Part shown: positions 1 to 5,654 of the stretch, one piece after another
How positions within the stretch are numbered: position 1 is the stretch's first letter
Layout of the letters: the number at the start of each line of letters is the position of its first letter
Assembly (NCBI GenBank): GCA_938003515.1
Contig: CALKYL010000114.1
Location: forward strand, 1-6,698
Length of the DNA: 6,698 nt
Reading direction: 5' to 3'
Origin: an uncultured bacterium
GTDB taxonomy: Bacteria > Planctomycetota > UBA1135 > UBA2386
The notes under the pieces: generated by a model
What the model saw: only the letters and a program-made list of their open reading frames with translations
What the model was told of the DNA's origin: nothing
Databases searched by the model: none
Position numbers and translations under genes: made by a program

Positions 1-755
1 ACGGGCTGCTCGCCGGGGTGCACATGGCGCGGCGCGACCTCGAGGCGGCCCGCGACGAGCTGCAGCTCGCGGCCCGCGCGCGGCGCCGCCACTACGAACT
101 CCAGGGCGACGACGACGAGGCCCGCGCGCAGCTCGCCGAGACCCTCAACAACCTCGCCGGCATCCAGCACGCGCTGCGCGCCGACGACGACGCGGCCCGC
201 TGCATCGACGAAGCCGTCGCGCTGCGCGCGACCAACGCGGCCCGCGAACCGGGCATCGCGGAGAACCACAACGGCCTCGCCGCCGCGCTCGCGCAGCAGG
301 CCAAGATCCGCCGCGAGACCGGCGACCCGCAGGCGGCGGCCGAGGCGCTGCGGCGCGCAGCGGCCAGCATCGAGCGGGCGATCGAGATCGATCCCGGCAC
401 CCGCGCGTGGCACGACACACGGCTCGGCGTCGAGGTGCAGCGCTACCACACGGTGGCGCAGCTGAGCCGGTTCGACGAACTGCAGGGCATCGCCGAGGCG
501 ATGGCCGCCGACGACGTCGCCGGCCGCCGGGCGAAGCTCGACGCGCCGCACCAGATCTGTCTCTGGGCGCGCATCGCGGCGCGCGCCGGCCGCGCCGAGG
601 CCCACGCGCGTGAACTGTCCGCGCCGCGCGTCTCGTCCGCGCTCCTGGTCTTGCGGGCGCTCGCCGACGCGGGGCCGCTGCGCGACGGGGACCTCGAGCA
701 CGACGCGCTCGATCCGATCCGCGACGCCCCGGGGTTCGCCGAGCTCGACCGATGA
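1..755 (+). CDS. TPR-repeat protein, C-terminal part (probable Ser/Thr protein kinase C-terminus), 5' truncated
   Basis: The reading frame is already open at the left edge (first full codon at position 3) and ends with TGA at 753-755, so the true start and N-terminus lie outside the window. The visible ~250 residues are Ala/Arg-rich amphipathic helices in the 34-residue pattern of tetratricopeptide repeats. Counting from the GTG at 18, one repeat covers about residues 38-71 (around LAETLNNLAGIQHAL) and a second about 81-125 (around LAAALAQQAKIRRETGD). The tail near residues 226-243 (DLEHDALDPIRDAPGFAEL) resembles the usual ending of planctomycete Ser/Thr kinases carrying C-terminal TPRs, where a 'D-x-LDPLR-x-x-P-x-F' segment closes the protein. 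No kinase catalytic motif is visible, so the kinase identity is inference; a free TPR protein is the alternative. An ECF sigma gene follows 75 bp downstream, a pairing common in Planctomycetota, although there the sigma gene is more often upstream. Confidence 0.8.
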   Translation, partial: GLLAGVHMARRDLEAARDELQLAARARRRHYELQGDDDEARAQLAETLNNLAGIQHALRADDDAARCIDEAVALRATNAAREPGIAENHNGLAAALAQQAKIRRETGDPQAAAEALRRAAASIERAIEIDPGTRAWHDTRLGVEVQRYHTVAQLSRFDELQGIAEAMAADDVAGRRAKLDAPHQICLWARIAARAGRAEAHARELSAPRVSSALLVLRALADAGPLRDGDLEHDALDPIRDAPGFAELDR

Positions 756-763
756 GCTCGGGG

Positions 764-802
764 CGCGCGTCCGCGCGCCACCGCGAGGGGCGCGGACGCG
801 CG
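764..802 (+). terminator. 13-bp GC-only-type hairpin after the TPR gene
   Basis: Arms 764-776 (CGCGCGTCCGCGC) and 790-802 (GCGCGGACGCGCG) are perfect reverse complements separated by a 13-base loop. The hairpin starts 8 bases after the TPR stop codon, the place expected for a transcription terminator. No T-run follows, so a classical intrinsic terminator is not shown. The right arm also lies where a -35 element for the sigma-gene promoter would be, so an operator role is an alternative. Confidence 0.5.
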
Positions 803-812
803 GCGGCCGTGC

Positions 813-818
813 TATCCT
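813..818 (+). promoter_or_regulatory. -10-like element of the sigma-factor gene
   Basis: TATCCT (4 of 6 matches to TATAAT) is preceded by TGC, giving an extended -10 form. It ends 12 bases before the GTG start at 831, so transcription would begin within a few bases of the start codon. No recognisable -35 is present. It stands out as an AT-containing hexamer in very GC-rich surroundings. Confidence 0.45.
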
Positions 819-830
819 CCGCCGCGTCTC

Positions 831-1469
831 GTGCCGCCCCCAGCCGATCAGCCCCCCCGCGGCTCCGCGCCCGGCGAGAACGTCACGACGCTCCGGATCG
901 CCCGCGCGACGGACGGCGACCGCGAGAGCCTCGAGTGGCTGGTCGCGCACCTCTCGCCGCTCTTGCGCGCCCACGCGAACTTCCGGCTGGGACGGTCCCT
1001 GCGCCGCATCTACGACCCCGACGACCTCGTGCACGACGCGTGGCTGGCGGCGCTGCCGAAGTTGCGCGAGCTGTGCGGCGACCCGAGCCGTCGGCGCACG
1101 CCGGTGCTGCTGCGCTACCTGAGCCAGACGATCGTCTTCCGGATCGGCAAGCTCGCCCGGCGCCACGCCCGCGGTCCGGCGGTCGAGCGCGACGGCGAAC
1201 CCGACCCCGAGCTGCCGGCGGACGTGACCGGCGCCGTCACGCGCGCGGTGCAGAACGAGCACCGGGCCCAAGTGCAGCAGGCGCTCGACGAGCTCGAGGC
1301 CACCGACCGCGAGGTCGTGCTGCTGCGCGGCATCGAGCAGCTCTCGGCCAAGGCGACCGCGGCGCTGCTCGGCATCGGCGTCGAGGCCGCGTTCAAGCGC
1401 TACCAGCGCGCGCTCGCCAGGTTGCGCGGCCGCATGCCGCACGGCGTCTTCGACGAGCTCGACGACTGA
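831..1469 (+). CDS. ECF-type sigma-70 family RNA polymerase sigma factor
   Basis: This 212-residue protein has the two-domain layout of an extracytoplasmic-function sigma factor. Region 2 covers about residues 33-112: the helix around WLVAHLSPLLRAHANFRLG, the core-binding segment YDPDDLVHDAWLAALPKL (61-78), and the -10-reading segment YLSQTIVFRIGKLARRH (96-112). Region 4 covers about 150-199, with the helix-turn-helix LSAKATAALLGIGVEAAFKR (171-190) and then YQRALARLR. It would direct RNA polymerase to a dedicated promoter set in the cytoplasm. The start is GTG at 831: no other ATG or GTG lies upstream of region 2, and a -10-like TATCCT sits 12 bases before it without any Shine-Dalgarno, so the mRNA may be leaderless. 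The acidic or Asn position usual at the start of the region 4.2 helix (LSNxEIA) is replaced (LSAKATA). No anti-sigma factor is visible; the preceding TPR/kinase-like gene is the obvious candidate partner by context only. Confidence 0.88.
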   Translation: MPPPADQPPRGSAPGENVTTLRIARATDGDRESLEWLVAHLSPLLRAHANFRLGRSLRRIYDPDDLVHDAWLAALPKLRELCGDPSRRRTPVLLRYLSQTIVFRIGKLARRHARGPAVERDGEPDPELPADVTGAVTRAVQNEHRAQVQQALDELEATDREVVLLRGIEQLSAKATAALLGIGVEAAFKRYQRALARLRGRMPHGVFDELDD

Positions 1470-1523
1470 CGGGGCGGCGGCTCGCTCGATCCCCTATCAC
1501 GCTCGTGGGACCGGCCGCGGCGG

Positions 1524-1529
1524 TACACT
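1524..1529 (+). promoter_or_regulatory. -10-like element of the Uma2-family gene
   Basis: TACACT (4 of 6 to TATAAT) ends 9 bases before the GTG at 1539. As at the sigma gene, no Shine-Dalgarno lies between the element and the start, and no clear -35 is seen. The spacing would place the transcription start at or within a few bases of the GTG. Confidence 0.45.
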
Positions 1530-1538
1530 GCACCCGTC

Positions 1539-2234
1539 GTGCCACCTCCCGGCATGGCTCCGAGCATGGCGTCGTCCTCGAACATCCCCGTCCTCTGCGC
1601 CGGCGACGTGCTGACGCGCGACGAGTTCGAGCGCCGGTACGCGGCCATGCCCGACCTCAAGAAGGCGGAGCTGATCGAGGGAGTGGTCTACATGCCGTCA
1701 CCGGTCCGCTGCCGCCAGCACGGAGATCCCCACTTCCTGCTGAGCGGCTGGCTGAGTGACTTCGCCAGGGCCACACCGGGCGTGCGCGGCGGCACCGACG
1801 TCACGCTGCGCCTGGATCAGGAGAACGAACCGCAGCCGGACCTGCTGCTGCGCGTCGCGGGGCCGACGGGTCGCTCGCGCGTCGACGCCGACGGATACCT
1901 CGTGGGCCCGCCCGAGCTCGTCGTCGAGGTCGCGGCCAGCTCGGTCAGCTACGACCTGCACCAGAAGCTGCGCGTCTACCGGCGCGTCGGCGTGCCCGAG
2001 TATCTCGTGCTGCGCGTGCTGGACGAGCAGGTGGACTGGTTCGTGCTGCGGCGCGGCGTCTACGAACCGCTCGTGCCGGACCGCTCCGGCATCCTGCGCA
2101 GCGACGTCTTCCCCGGTCTCGGGCTCGACGTGCCGGCGCTGCTGCGGGGCGACGCCGCCGGACTGCAGGCGGCGGTGTCGGCCGGAATCGGCACGCCCGA
2201 GCACGAGGCGCTGGTGCGACGGCTGACGAGCTGA
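1539..2234 (+). CDS. Uma2 family endonuclease-fold protein (DUF820, PD-(D/E)XK)
   Basis: This 231-residue protein matches the Uma2/DUF820 family, a PD-(D/E)XK nuclease-fold group of unproven physiological role that is strongly multiplied in Planctomycetota and Cyanobacteria. The landmarks appear in order: N-terminal LTRDEFERRYAAMPDLKKAE (25-44) with the helix Glu residues E44/E47 in AELIEG; the acidic residue D101 in EPQPDLLL; E130 in PELVVEVAASS; and K143 in DLHQKLRVYRR followed by GVPEYLVL. Together these form the expected D-(E)xA-K catalytic set, so it looks enzymatically intact. The end, around FPGLGLDVPALLRGD (191-205), is the usual closing motif. The start is taken as GTG 1539 because a -10-like TACACT lies 9 bases upstream; ATG at 1554 or 1566 would also leave the domain whole. 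The short gap after the sigma gene (69 bp) carries its own promoter-like element, so independent transcription is likely. No toxin-antitoxin or restriction partner is adjacent. Confidence 0.9.
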   Translation: MPPPGMAPSMASSSNIPVLCAGDVLTRDEFERRYAAMPDLKKAELIEGVVYMPSPVRCRQHGDPHFLLSGWLSDFARATPGVRGGTDVTLRLDQENEPQPDLLLRVAGPTGRSRVDADGYLVGPPELVVEVAASSVSYDLHQKLRVYRRVGVPEYLVLRVLDEQVDWFVLRRGVYEPLVPDRSGILRSDVFPGLGLDVPALLRGDAAGLQAAVSAGIGTPEHEALVRRLTS

Positions 2235-2250
2235 TCGGGTCCCGTGCCGC

Positions 2251-2278
2251 ACGGTCGCAGACCGGCGTCGCCGACCGT
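2251..2278. terminator. Inverted repeat between convergent genes, candidate two-way terminator
   Basis: ACGGTCG (2251-2257) and CGACCGT (2272-2278) are perfect inverted arms around a 14-base loop. The same stretch can instead fold as two small hairpins (CGGTC-GCA-GACCG and CGGCG-T-CGCCG). It lies in the 76-bp gap between the Uma2 stop and the sulfatase stop, where a shared terminator is expected. There is no T-run, so the call rests on position and symmetry only. Confidence 0.3.
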
Positions 2279-2310
2279 TCGCGGCGCCTCCGGTTCGAAG
2301 TGCGTGCCCG

Positions 2311-3762
2311 TCAGCGGTCGCGCGCGCGGTGCCACAGATAGCGCGCGTGCAGCGCCGCGACGACCTCCGGGTGCGCCTGCGCGACGTCGTGCTCTTCGCG
2401 CGGGTCGCTCTGCAGGTCGAACAGCTGCCAGTCCGAGGGCCCGGGCTCGCCGCGGCCGTAGCGCACGAGCTTCCAGTCGCCCGAGCGCAGCGCGCGCCGG
2501 TTGGTGTTCGGCGCCCACGTCCAGTACAGCTCGCGCGGCGGCACCGGCCCGCCCGCGAACAGGACCGGGCCGAGGTCGAGGCCGTCCCACGCCGGATCCG
2601 GCGCGCCGTCCGGCGCCAGCAGCGCCCGCAGCGTCGGCAGCCAGTCGACGACGTGCACCGGCCCGTCGACCCGGCGCGGCGCGATGCGCCCCGGCCACGA
2701 ACAGAACGCCGGCACGCGGATGCCGCCCTCGTAGACGTCGGTCTTCCTGCCGCGCAGCTCGCTCGGCCGGTTGAAGTCCGTCAGCCGCAGGTCGTCCGGA
2801 TACGCCGCGCCAGGCCAGTCGACCTGCGGGCCGTTGTCGGAGGTGAACACGACCAGCGTGTCGCCGCGCCTGCCGGTCCGTTCGAGGGCGTCGACGATGC
2901 GACCGACGGCCGCGTCGAGGTGGTGCAGCGCCGCCAGGAACAGCCGCCGCTCCGGGTCGCGTTCGCGCTGGATCACGCCGAGCGGGTCGTGGAACCACTC
3001 GATCTCGTCCTCGTCGAGCCAGCGCGTCGGGTCGTCGGGATCGAGCTGCGTCGGCCGGTCGACGAAGCGGCCGCGTTCGTCGAGCGGCGTGTGCACCGCG
3101 TGGAAGCCGACGTAGAGGAAGAACGGCCGCGCGCCCGCCTCCTCGACGACCCGCACCGCCTCGTCGGCGACCAGGTCGGTCGCGTGCCGGCCGTTCTCGT
3201 GGCCGTCGATCAGCACGTCGTCGCGGTGCCACGTGTGTTCGAACGGCCCGTCGCGGTAACGGTGGTCGTACATGCCGACCGCGCCGGCGAGCGAGCCGTA
3301 GGAGTGCGCGAAGCCGAACTGGCGCGGGCCGTGCTGCGGCCGCGAGCCGAGGTGCCACTTGCCGACCAGGTGCGTGTCGTAGCCGCTCGCCGAGAAGCAG
3401 GTCGCCAGCGTCGCGGTGCCGGCCGGCACCGCCGGCGCGTTGGACGCCGCGAGCGCCGCTCCGCCGAAGCGGCTCGGGTAGCGCCCGGTCAGGAGCGCGA
3501 CCCGCGTCGGCGTGCACTGCGGCATCGCGAACGCCTGCGCGAAGTGCACGCCGGACGCCGCGAGCGCGTCGAGATTGGGCGTGTAGACATCGGGGTCGTG
3601 CAGGCCGAAGTCCATCCAGCCCTGGTCGTCGCTGACCAGCACGACGACGTTCGGCGGGGTGCGCGGGCTCGGCGCCGGCGGCGCCTTGGCGCAGCCCGCG
3701 GCCGTGAGCACGACGAGCGCGGACAGGGACGGGCAGCGCGTGCGGATCGCCATGGCCGCCAT
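2311..3762 (-). CDS. Lipoprotein sulfatase (S1 family, arylsulfatase type)
   Basis: This 483-residue type I sulfatase hydrolyses sulfate esters, probably on sulfated polysaccharides given the host type; the substrate cannot be read from sequence. All active-site landmarks are present: metal-binding D45/D46 in VSDDQGW; the formylglycine motif C83-T-P-T-R87 followed by LLTGR; K135 and H137 in VGKWHLG; H221/H224 in GFHAVHTP; D309/N310 in TSDNG; and K340 in RGRKTDVYEGGIRVP. Cys rather than Ser at position 83 implies maturation by an FGE-type or anaerobic maturase encoded elsewhere. The N-terminus has a short hydrophobic run ending TAAGC, with C24 as the likely lipidated residue, so the enzyme should be membrane-anchored outside the cytoplasm. 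The first ATG is at 3762; ATG at 3753 is a good alternative, with AGG nine bases ahead and a better-shaped signal peptide. The overall layout around GKWHLG and the following GMYDH segment recalls arylsulfatase B-like enzymes. Transcription converges on the Uma2 gene. Confidence 0.93.
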   Translation of the reverse strand: MAAMAIRTRCPSLSALVVLTAAGCAKAPPAPSPRTPPNVVVLVSDDQGWMDFGLHDPDVYTPNLDALAASGVHFAQAFAMPQCTPTRVALLTGRYPSRFGGAALAASNAPAVPAGTATLATCFSASGYDTHLVGKWHLGSRPQHGPRQFGFAHSYGSLAGAVGMYDHRYRDGPFEHTWHRDDVLIDGHENGRHATDLVADEAVRVVEEAGARPFFLYVGFHAVHTPLDERGRFVDRPTQLDPDDPTRWLDEDEIEWFHDPLGVIQRERDPERRLFLAALHHLDAAVGRIVDALERTGRRGDTLVVFTSDNGPQVDWPGAAYPDDLRLTDFNRPSELRGRKTDVYEGGIRVPAFCSWPGRIAPRRVDGPVHVVDWLPTLRALLAPDGAPDPAWDGLDLGPVLFAGGPVPPRELYWTWAPNTNRRALRSGDWKLVRYGRGEPGPSDWQLFDLQSDPREEHDVAQAHPEVVAALHARYLWHRARDR

Positions 3763-3778
3763 CCTGGCGCCGGGGCCG

Positions 3779-3839
3779 CGGATCGCCAGCGGCGGCGCGG
3801 CCGATTCGGCGCCGCTGCTGGCGGGCAGGTGGCGATCCG
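3779..3839 (-). repeat. Large inverted repeat ahead of the sulfatase start
   Basis: Two overlapping symmetries occur here. Outer arms CGGATCGCCA (3779-3788) and TGGCGATCCG (3830-3839) are perfect over 10 bp. Inner arms GCCAGCGGCGGCG (3785-3797) and CGCCGCTGCTGGC (3810-3822) match over 12 of 13 bp around a 12-base loop. The two stems share bases 3785-3788 and so are alternatives in part. In the sulfatase transcript direction the element ends 16 bases before the upstream ATG. It could be an operator, a leader-RNA switch, or a terminator for the preceding gene. Confidence 0.5.
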
Positions 3840-3882
3840 GCAGCGCCCTGGGTGAGGAGCCTGGGAACGCGAGCCGCCTGGC

Positions 3883-3906
3883 GGCGACTGGCGGGGCGAC
3901 TGGCGC
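3883..3906. repeat. Two-copy 12-bp tandem repeat
   Basis: GGCGACTGGCGG (3883-3894) is followed directly by GGCGACTGGCGC (3895-3906), which differs only in the last base. It lies in the 199-bp gap upstream of the sulfatase. With only two copies, it may be chance in GC-rich DNA or a paired protein-binding site. Confidence 0.3.
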
Positions 3907-3920
3907 GCGTGGCGACGTCC

Positions 3921-3945
3921 TTCGCGAATCGCGATCGAACCGGTT
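3921..3945. promoter_or_regulatory. Cluster of short overlapping palindromes, possible operator
   Basis: Four perfect palindromes lie end to end or overlap: TTCGCGAA (3921-3928), ATCGCGAT (3928-3935), CGATCG (3932-3937) and AACCGGTT (3938-3945). This is the least GC-rich stretch of the gap between the DUF1826-like stop and the sulfatase start. No clear -10 hexamer could be picked out on the minus strand, so an operator or promoter role is only suggested by position. Confidence 0.25.
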
Positions 3946-3961
3946 TCCGTCGGGGTCGCCG

Positions 3962-4663
3962 TTACCCGACGTCGAACGCGCACTGGCTCAGCATGTCGAC
4001 GCGCAACAGCACGCGCGGCCGACCGGCCGGGTCGGGCGAGCGGTGCACCGCGCCGAAGCCCTCGGCCCCGGGCCACGCTCCACATCTCAGCGGCACCACG
4101 TCGAACGGCGACGCCCGCTGGACCTCGGCGCCCGGCAACATCAGGCCGTTCTGCTCGTCCGGGCGTCCGTGTCCGGCGTTGCCGAGCCAGCGCCGGTCGA
4201 CGTGCTCGTGCGGCAGCCACTCGGTGCCCGGGCCGAGGTAGGTCACGAGCATGCGGATCCCGACCCGGTCGACGTGGAAGCGCGGGCACGTGGCCTCGTC
4301 GGGGCTCTCGAGCGAGACCATGAGCTCGTCGGCGCACACGAGCTGCGCGAACATCTCGCAGAGCTCGGCCGTGTCCGCCGCCAGCGCCTCGGCGCCGGCC
4401 GGGTCGGCGGCACGCGCGGCGGCCGGCACCAGGGCGGCGACGTCGCGCTCCGCGTCCAGGCGCGCGCTCTGCCCGACGAAGCGCGCGTGCGAGCCGCCCC
4501 GGCAGCCGTCCGGGCGCAGCAGGTCGACGATCCGCGGGTCCGGGGCGCGGCGCCAGATCGCTACGTGCACGTCCGGATCGAGGATGCTCGCCAGGTCGAC
4601 GACCTCGCGACACTGCACCGCCGCCGTCGAACGGGTCGACGGCCCGTGAGTTCGAGTCACCAC
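3962..4663 (-). CDS. DUF1826 family protein
   Basis: This 233-residue protein fits the DUF1826 family, which has no established biochemical function. The family core is clear: VVDLASILDPDVHVAIWRR near the N-terminus (21-39), then CPRFHVDRVGIRMLVTYLGPG (126-146) with GTEWL, and near the end GAVHRSP...RPRVLLRVD (204-223). H130 and D132 (HxD), H207 and R217 are arranged like the 2-His-1-carboxylate iron triad plus 2-oxoglutarate-binding Arg of Fe(II) dioxygenases; that reading is inference. From memory of comparative genomics, DUF1826 genes in proteobacteria sit near COG0523 metal-chaperone GTPases in zinc-limitation clusters; neither a COG0523 gene nor a Zur-like site is visible here. The start is GTG 4663, with a second GTG at 4660. 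No Shine-Dalgarno precedes either and the frame stays open for some distance upstream, so the exact start is uncertain. It follows the lipoprotein gene by 105 bp and precedes the sulfatase by 199 bp on the same strand. Confidence 0.75.
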   Translation of the reverse strand: MVTRTHGPSTRSTAAVQCREVVDLASILDPDVHVAIWRRAPDPRIVDLLRPDGCRGGSHARFVGQSARLDAERDVAALVPAAARAADPAGAEALAADTAELCEMFAQLVCADELMVSLESPDEATCPRFHVDRVGIRMLVTYLGPGTEWLPHEHVDRRWLGNAGHGRPDEQNGLMLPGAEVQRASPFDVVPLRCGAWPGAEGFGAVHRSPDPAGRPRVLLRVDMLSQCAFDVG

Positions 4664-4708
4664 GAGTGCGAGGTGCCGCTCGCGGGTCGGCGGTTCCGTC
4701 GAATCCGT

Positions 4709-4722
4709 GCCGCCGAGGCGGC
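4709..4722 (-). terminator. Short 6-bp hairpin between lipoprotein and DUF1826-like genes
   Basis: GCCGCC (4709-4714) and GGCGGC (4717-4722) are perfect arms with a 2-base loop, about 47 bases after the lipoprotein stop codon. There is no T-run. In DNA this rich in G+C such a short hairpin is expected fairly often, so this is a weak terminator candidate. The remainder of this 105-bp gap shows no promoter-like hexamer I would defend. Confidence 0.2.
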
Positions 4723-4768
4723 GTGCGCGTCGGTTCGCCTCGAGGTCACCGCCTTCGCGGCGAGCACG

Positions 4769-5566
4769 TCACCGCGAGACCGCCGCGGCCCCGTCCCGGA
4801 TGCCGGCGAAGGCGCGGCGCAGCGCGCGCACGACGTCGGCGACCGACCCCTCCCCCGGCCGCGCGCACGCCGCGCGCAACTCCCGATAGCGCTCGAGCAC
4901 GCGCGCAGTCGCCTCGGCCAGTTCGCGGTCCTCGGGCCCTTCGACGTGGTCCTCGGGCACGGCGTAGACGAAGCGCCCCTTCGCAGCGCCGAACGTCGGG
5001 AGCTGCACGAAGCGGCGCTTCGACGGCGGTCCCTCCGGCGCCCGCTCCGCTTCGGCGCGCACGAAGAAGTCGATCGCGTGCTCGGGGTAACCGAACAGCA
5101 GCCCCTGCCCGCGGTGCCGGTCCAGCGGCGGCATGCGCTCGACGACCGCGACGACCTCGGCCGGGTGGGTGTCCGGTGCGAGCCCGTACGGCGCGAAGAA
5201 GGCGCGGTGTCGGGCGACGACGTCCGCCACCGCGTCGCGATCCACGACGTAGGCGAGCGCCGCGCGCCGGCCCTCGTGCACCTGGTCGAACACGTGCACG
5301 TCCGCCCACAGCTCGTCGTCGCGCCACTCGGCGAGCTCGCGGCGCACGCGCCGCACCTCGCTCAGGTCCGGAGACGCGACGTCGATCCAGGTATGCCAGA
5401 AGCCGCCGCTCATCGGCTTGAGCCCGCCGGCGATCGTGAACAGCGCCTCCCCGTCGAGCGCCGCCCACAGCTCGGCCCTGGCGACCGGGGCGGCTGGCTG
5501 TGACGGCGGCGCGAACGAGCACGCGGCCAGCACCACGGCGAGCGACCACGAAGCGCGGATCTTCAT
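4769..5566 (-). CDS. Hypothetical lipoprotein of unknown function
   Basis: This 265-residue protein begins MKIRASWSLAVVLAAC: a basic N-terminus, a hydrophobic run and a lipobox L13-A-A-C16, so C16 should be lipidated after signal peptidase II cleavage. A Pro/Ala linker (17-30) follows. The mature part (31-260) is a soluble alpha/beta-looking domain with a notable conserved-looking segment LFTIAGGLKPMSGGFWHTW (42-60), then an Arg/Glu-rich helix (67-84), DELWADVHVFDQVHEGRRAA (84-103), LLFGYPEHAIDFFVRAEAER (156-175) and FGAAKGRFVYAVPEDH (192-207). It ends in long charged helices. I do not recognise a characterised family and assign no function. The frame is open further upstream to 5662, but only the ATG at 5566 gives a sensible signal peptide, and its upstream context mirrors that of the divergent gene. 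It is transcribed away from the secreted-protein gene, with 85 bp between the two start codons. Confidence 0.8.
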   Translation of the reverse strand: MKIRASWSLAVVLAACSFAPPSQPAAPVARAELWAALDGEALFTIAGGLKPMSGGFWHTWIDVASPDLSEVRRVRRELAEWRDDELWADVHVFDQVHEGRRAALAYVVDRDAVADVVARHRAFFAPYGLAPDTHPAEVVAVVERMPPLDRHRGQGLLFGYPEHAIDFFVRAEAERAPEGPPSKRRFVQLPTFGAAKGRFVYAVPEDHVEGPEDRELAEATARVLERYRELRAACARPGEGSVADVVRALRRAFAGIRDGAAAVSR

Positions 5567-5654
5567 GTGCGCATGGTGCCGCACCACCGCTACGGGTTCC
5601 GAGATCCCAGGTCCGAGGGAACCCGGCGGCCGCGAGCGGCACCTTGCGGGCATG
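5564..5654. promoter_or_regulatory. Nested dyad-symmetric control region between divergent genes
   Basis: Two perfect 8-bp inverted repeats share one axis at position 5609: outer arms GGTGCCGC (5575-5582) and GCGGCACC (5636-5643), and inner arms CGGGTTCC (5593-5600) and GGAACCCG (5618-5625). Spacers of 10 bp separate inner and outer arms on both sides. The symmetry runs out to both start codons: GCGGCACCATGCGCACATG on the minus strand against GCGGCACCTTGCGGGCATG on the plus strand, 16 of 19 identical. By hand count, 28 of 45 position pairs across the axis are complementary. The 10-bp spacers themselves match poorly, so the symmetry is in blocks, as for paired protein-binding sites. No TATAAT-like hexamer is evident for either gene. 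Confidence 0.6.

Noticed and set aside
1495..1500. TATCAC as another -10-like site before the Uma2 gene.
   Set aside because: It matches the consensus less well in its last bases and is 38 bases from the start. TACACT at 1524-1529 better fits the pattern seen at the sigma gene.
1539..2234. The Uma2 protein as part of a defence or restriction system.
   Set aside because: There is no methyltransferase, helicase, toxin or antitoxin nearby, and the family is multiplied in such genomes without defence partners.
2060..3517. A 485-codon minus-strand frame overlapping the sulfatase.
   Set aside because: It is a shifted-frame shadow of the sulfatase that also runs antisense into the Uma2 gene, with low-complexity Arg/Ala content.
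2329..3855. A 508-codon open frame on the plus strand.
   Set aside because: It is fully antisense to the sulfatase, whose catalytic motifs are all intact on the other strand. The composition is Arg/Ala/Val-rich noise.
3659..5503. A 614-codon open frame on the plus strand.
   Set aside because: It crosses the DUF1826-like and lipoprotein genes in antisense and runs through both intergenic gaps. It has no recognisable domain.
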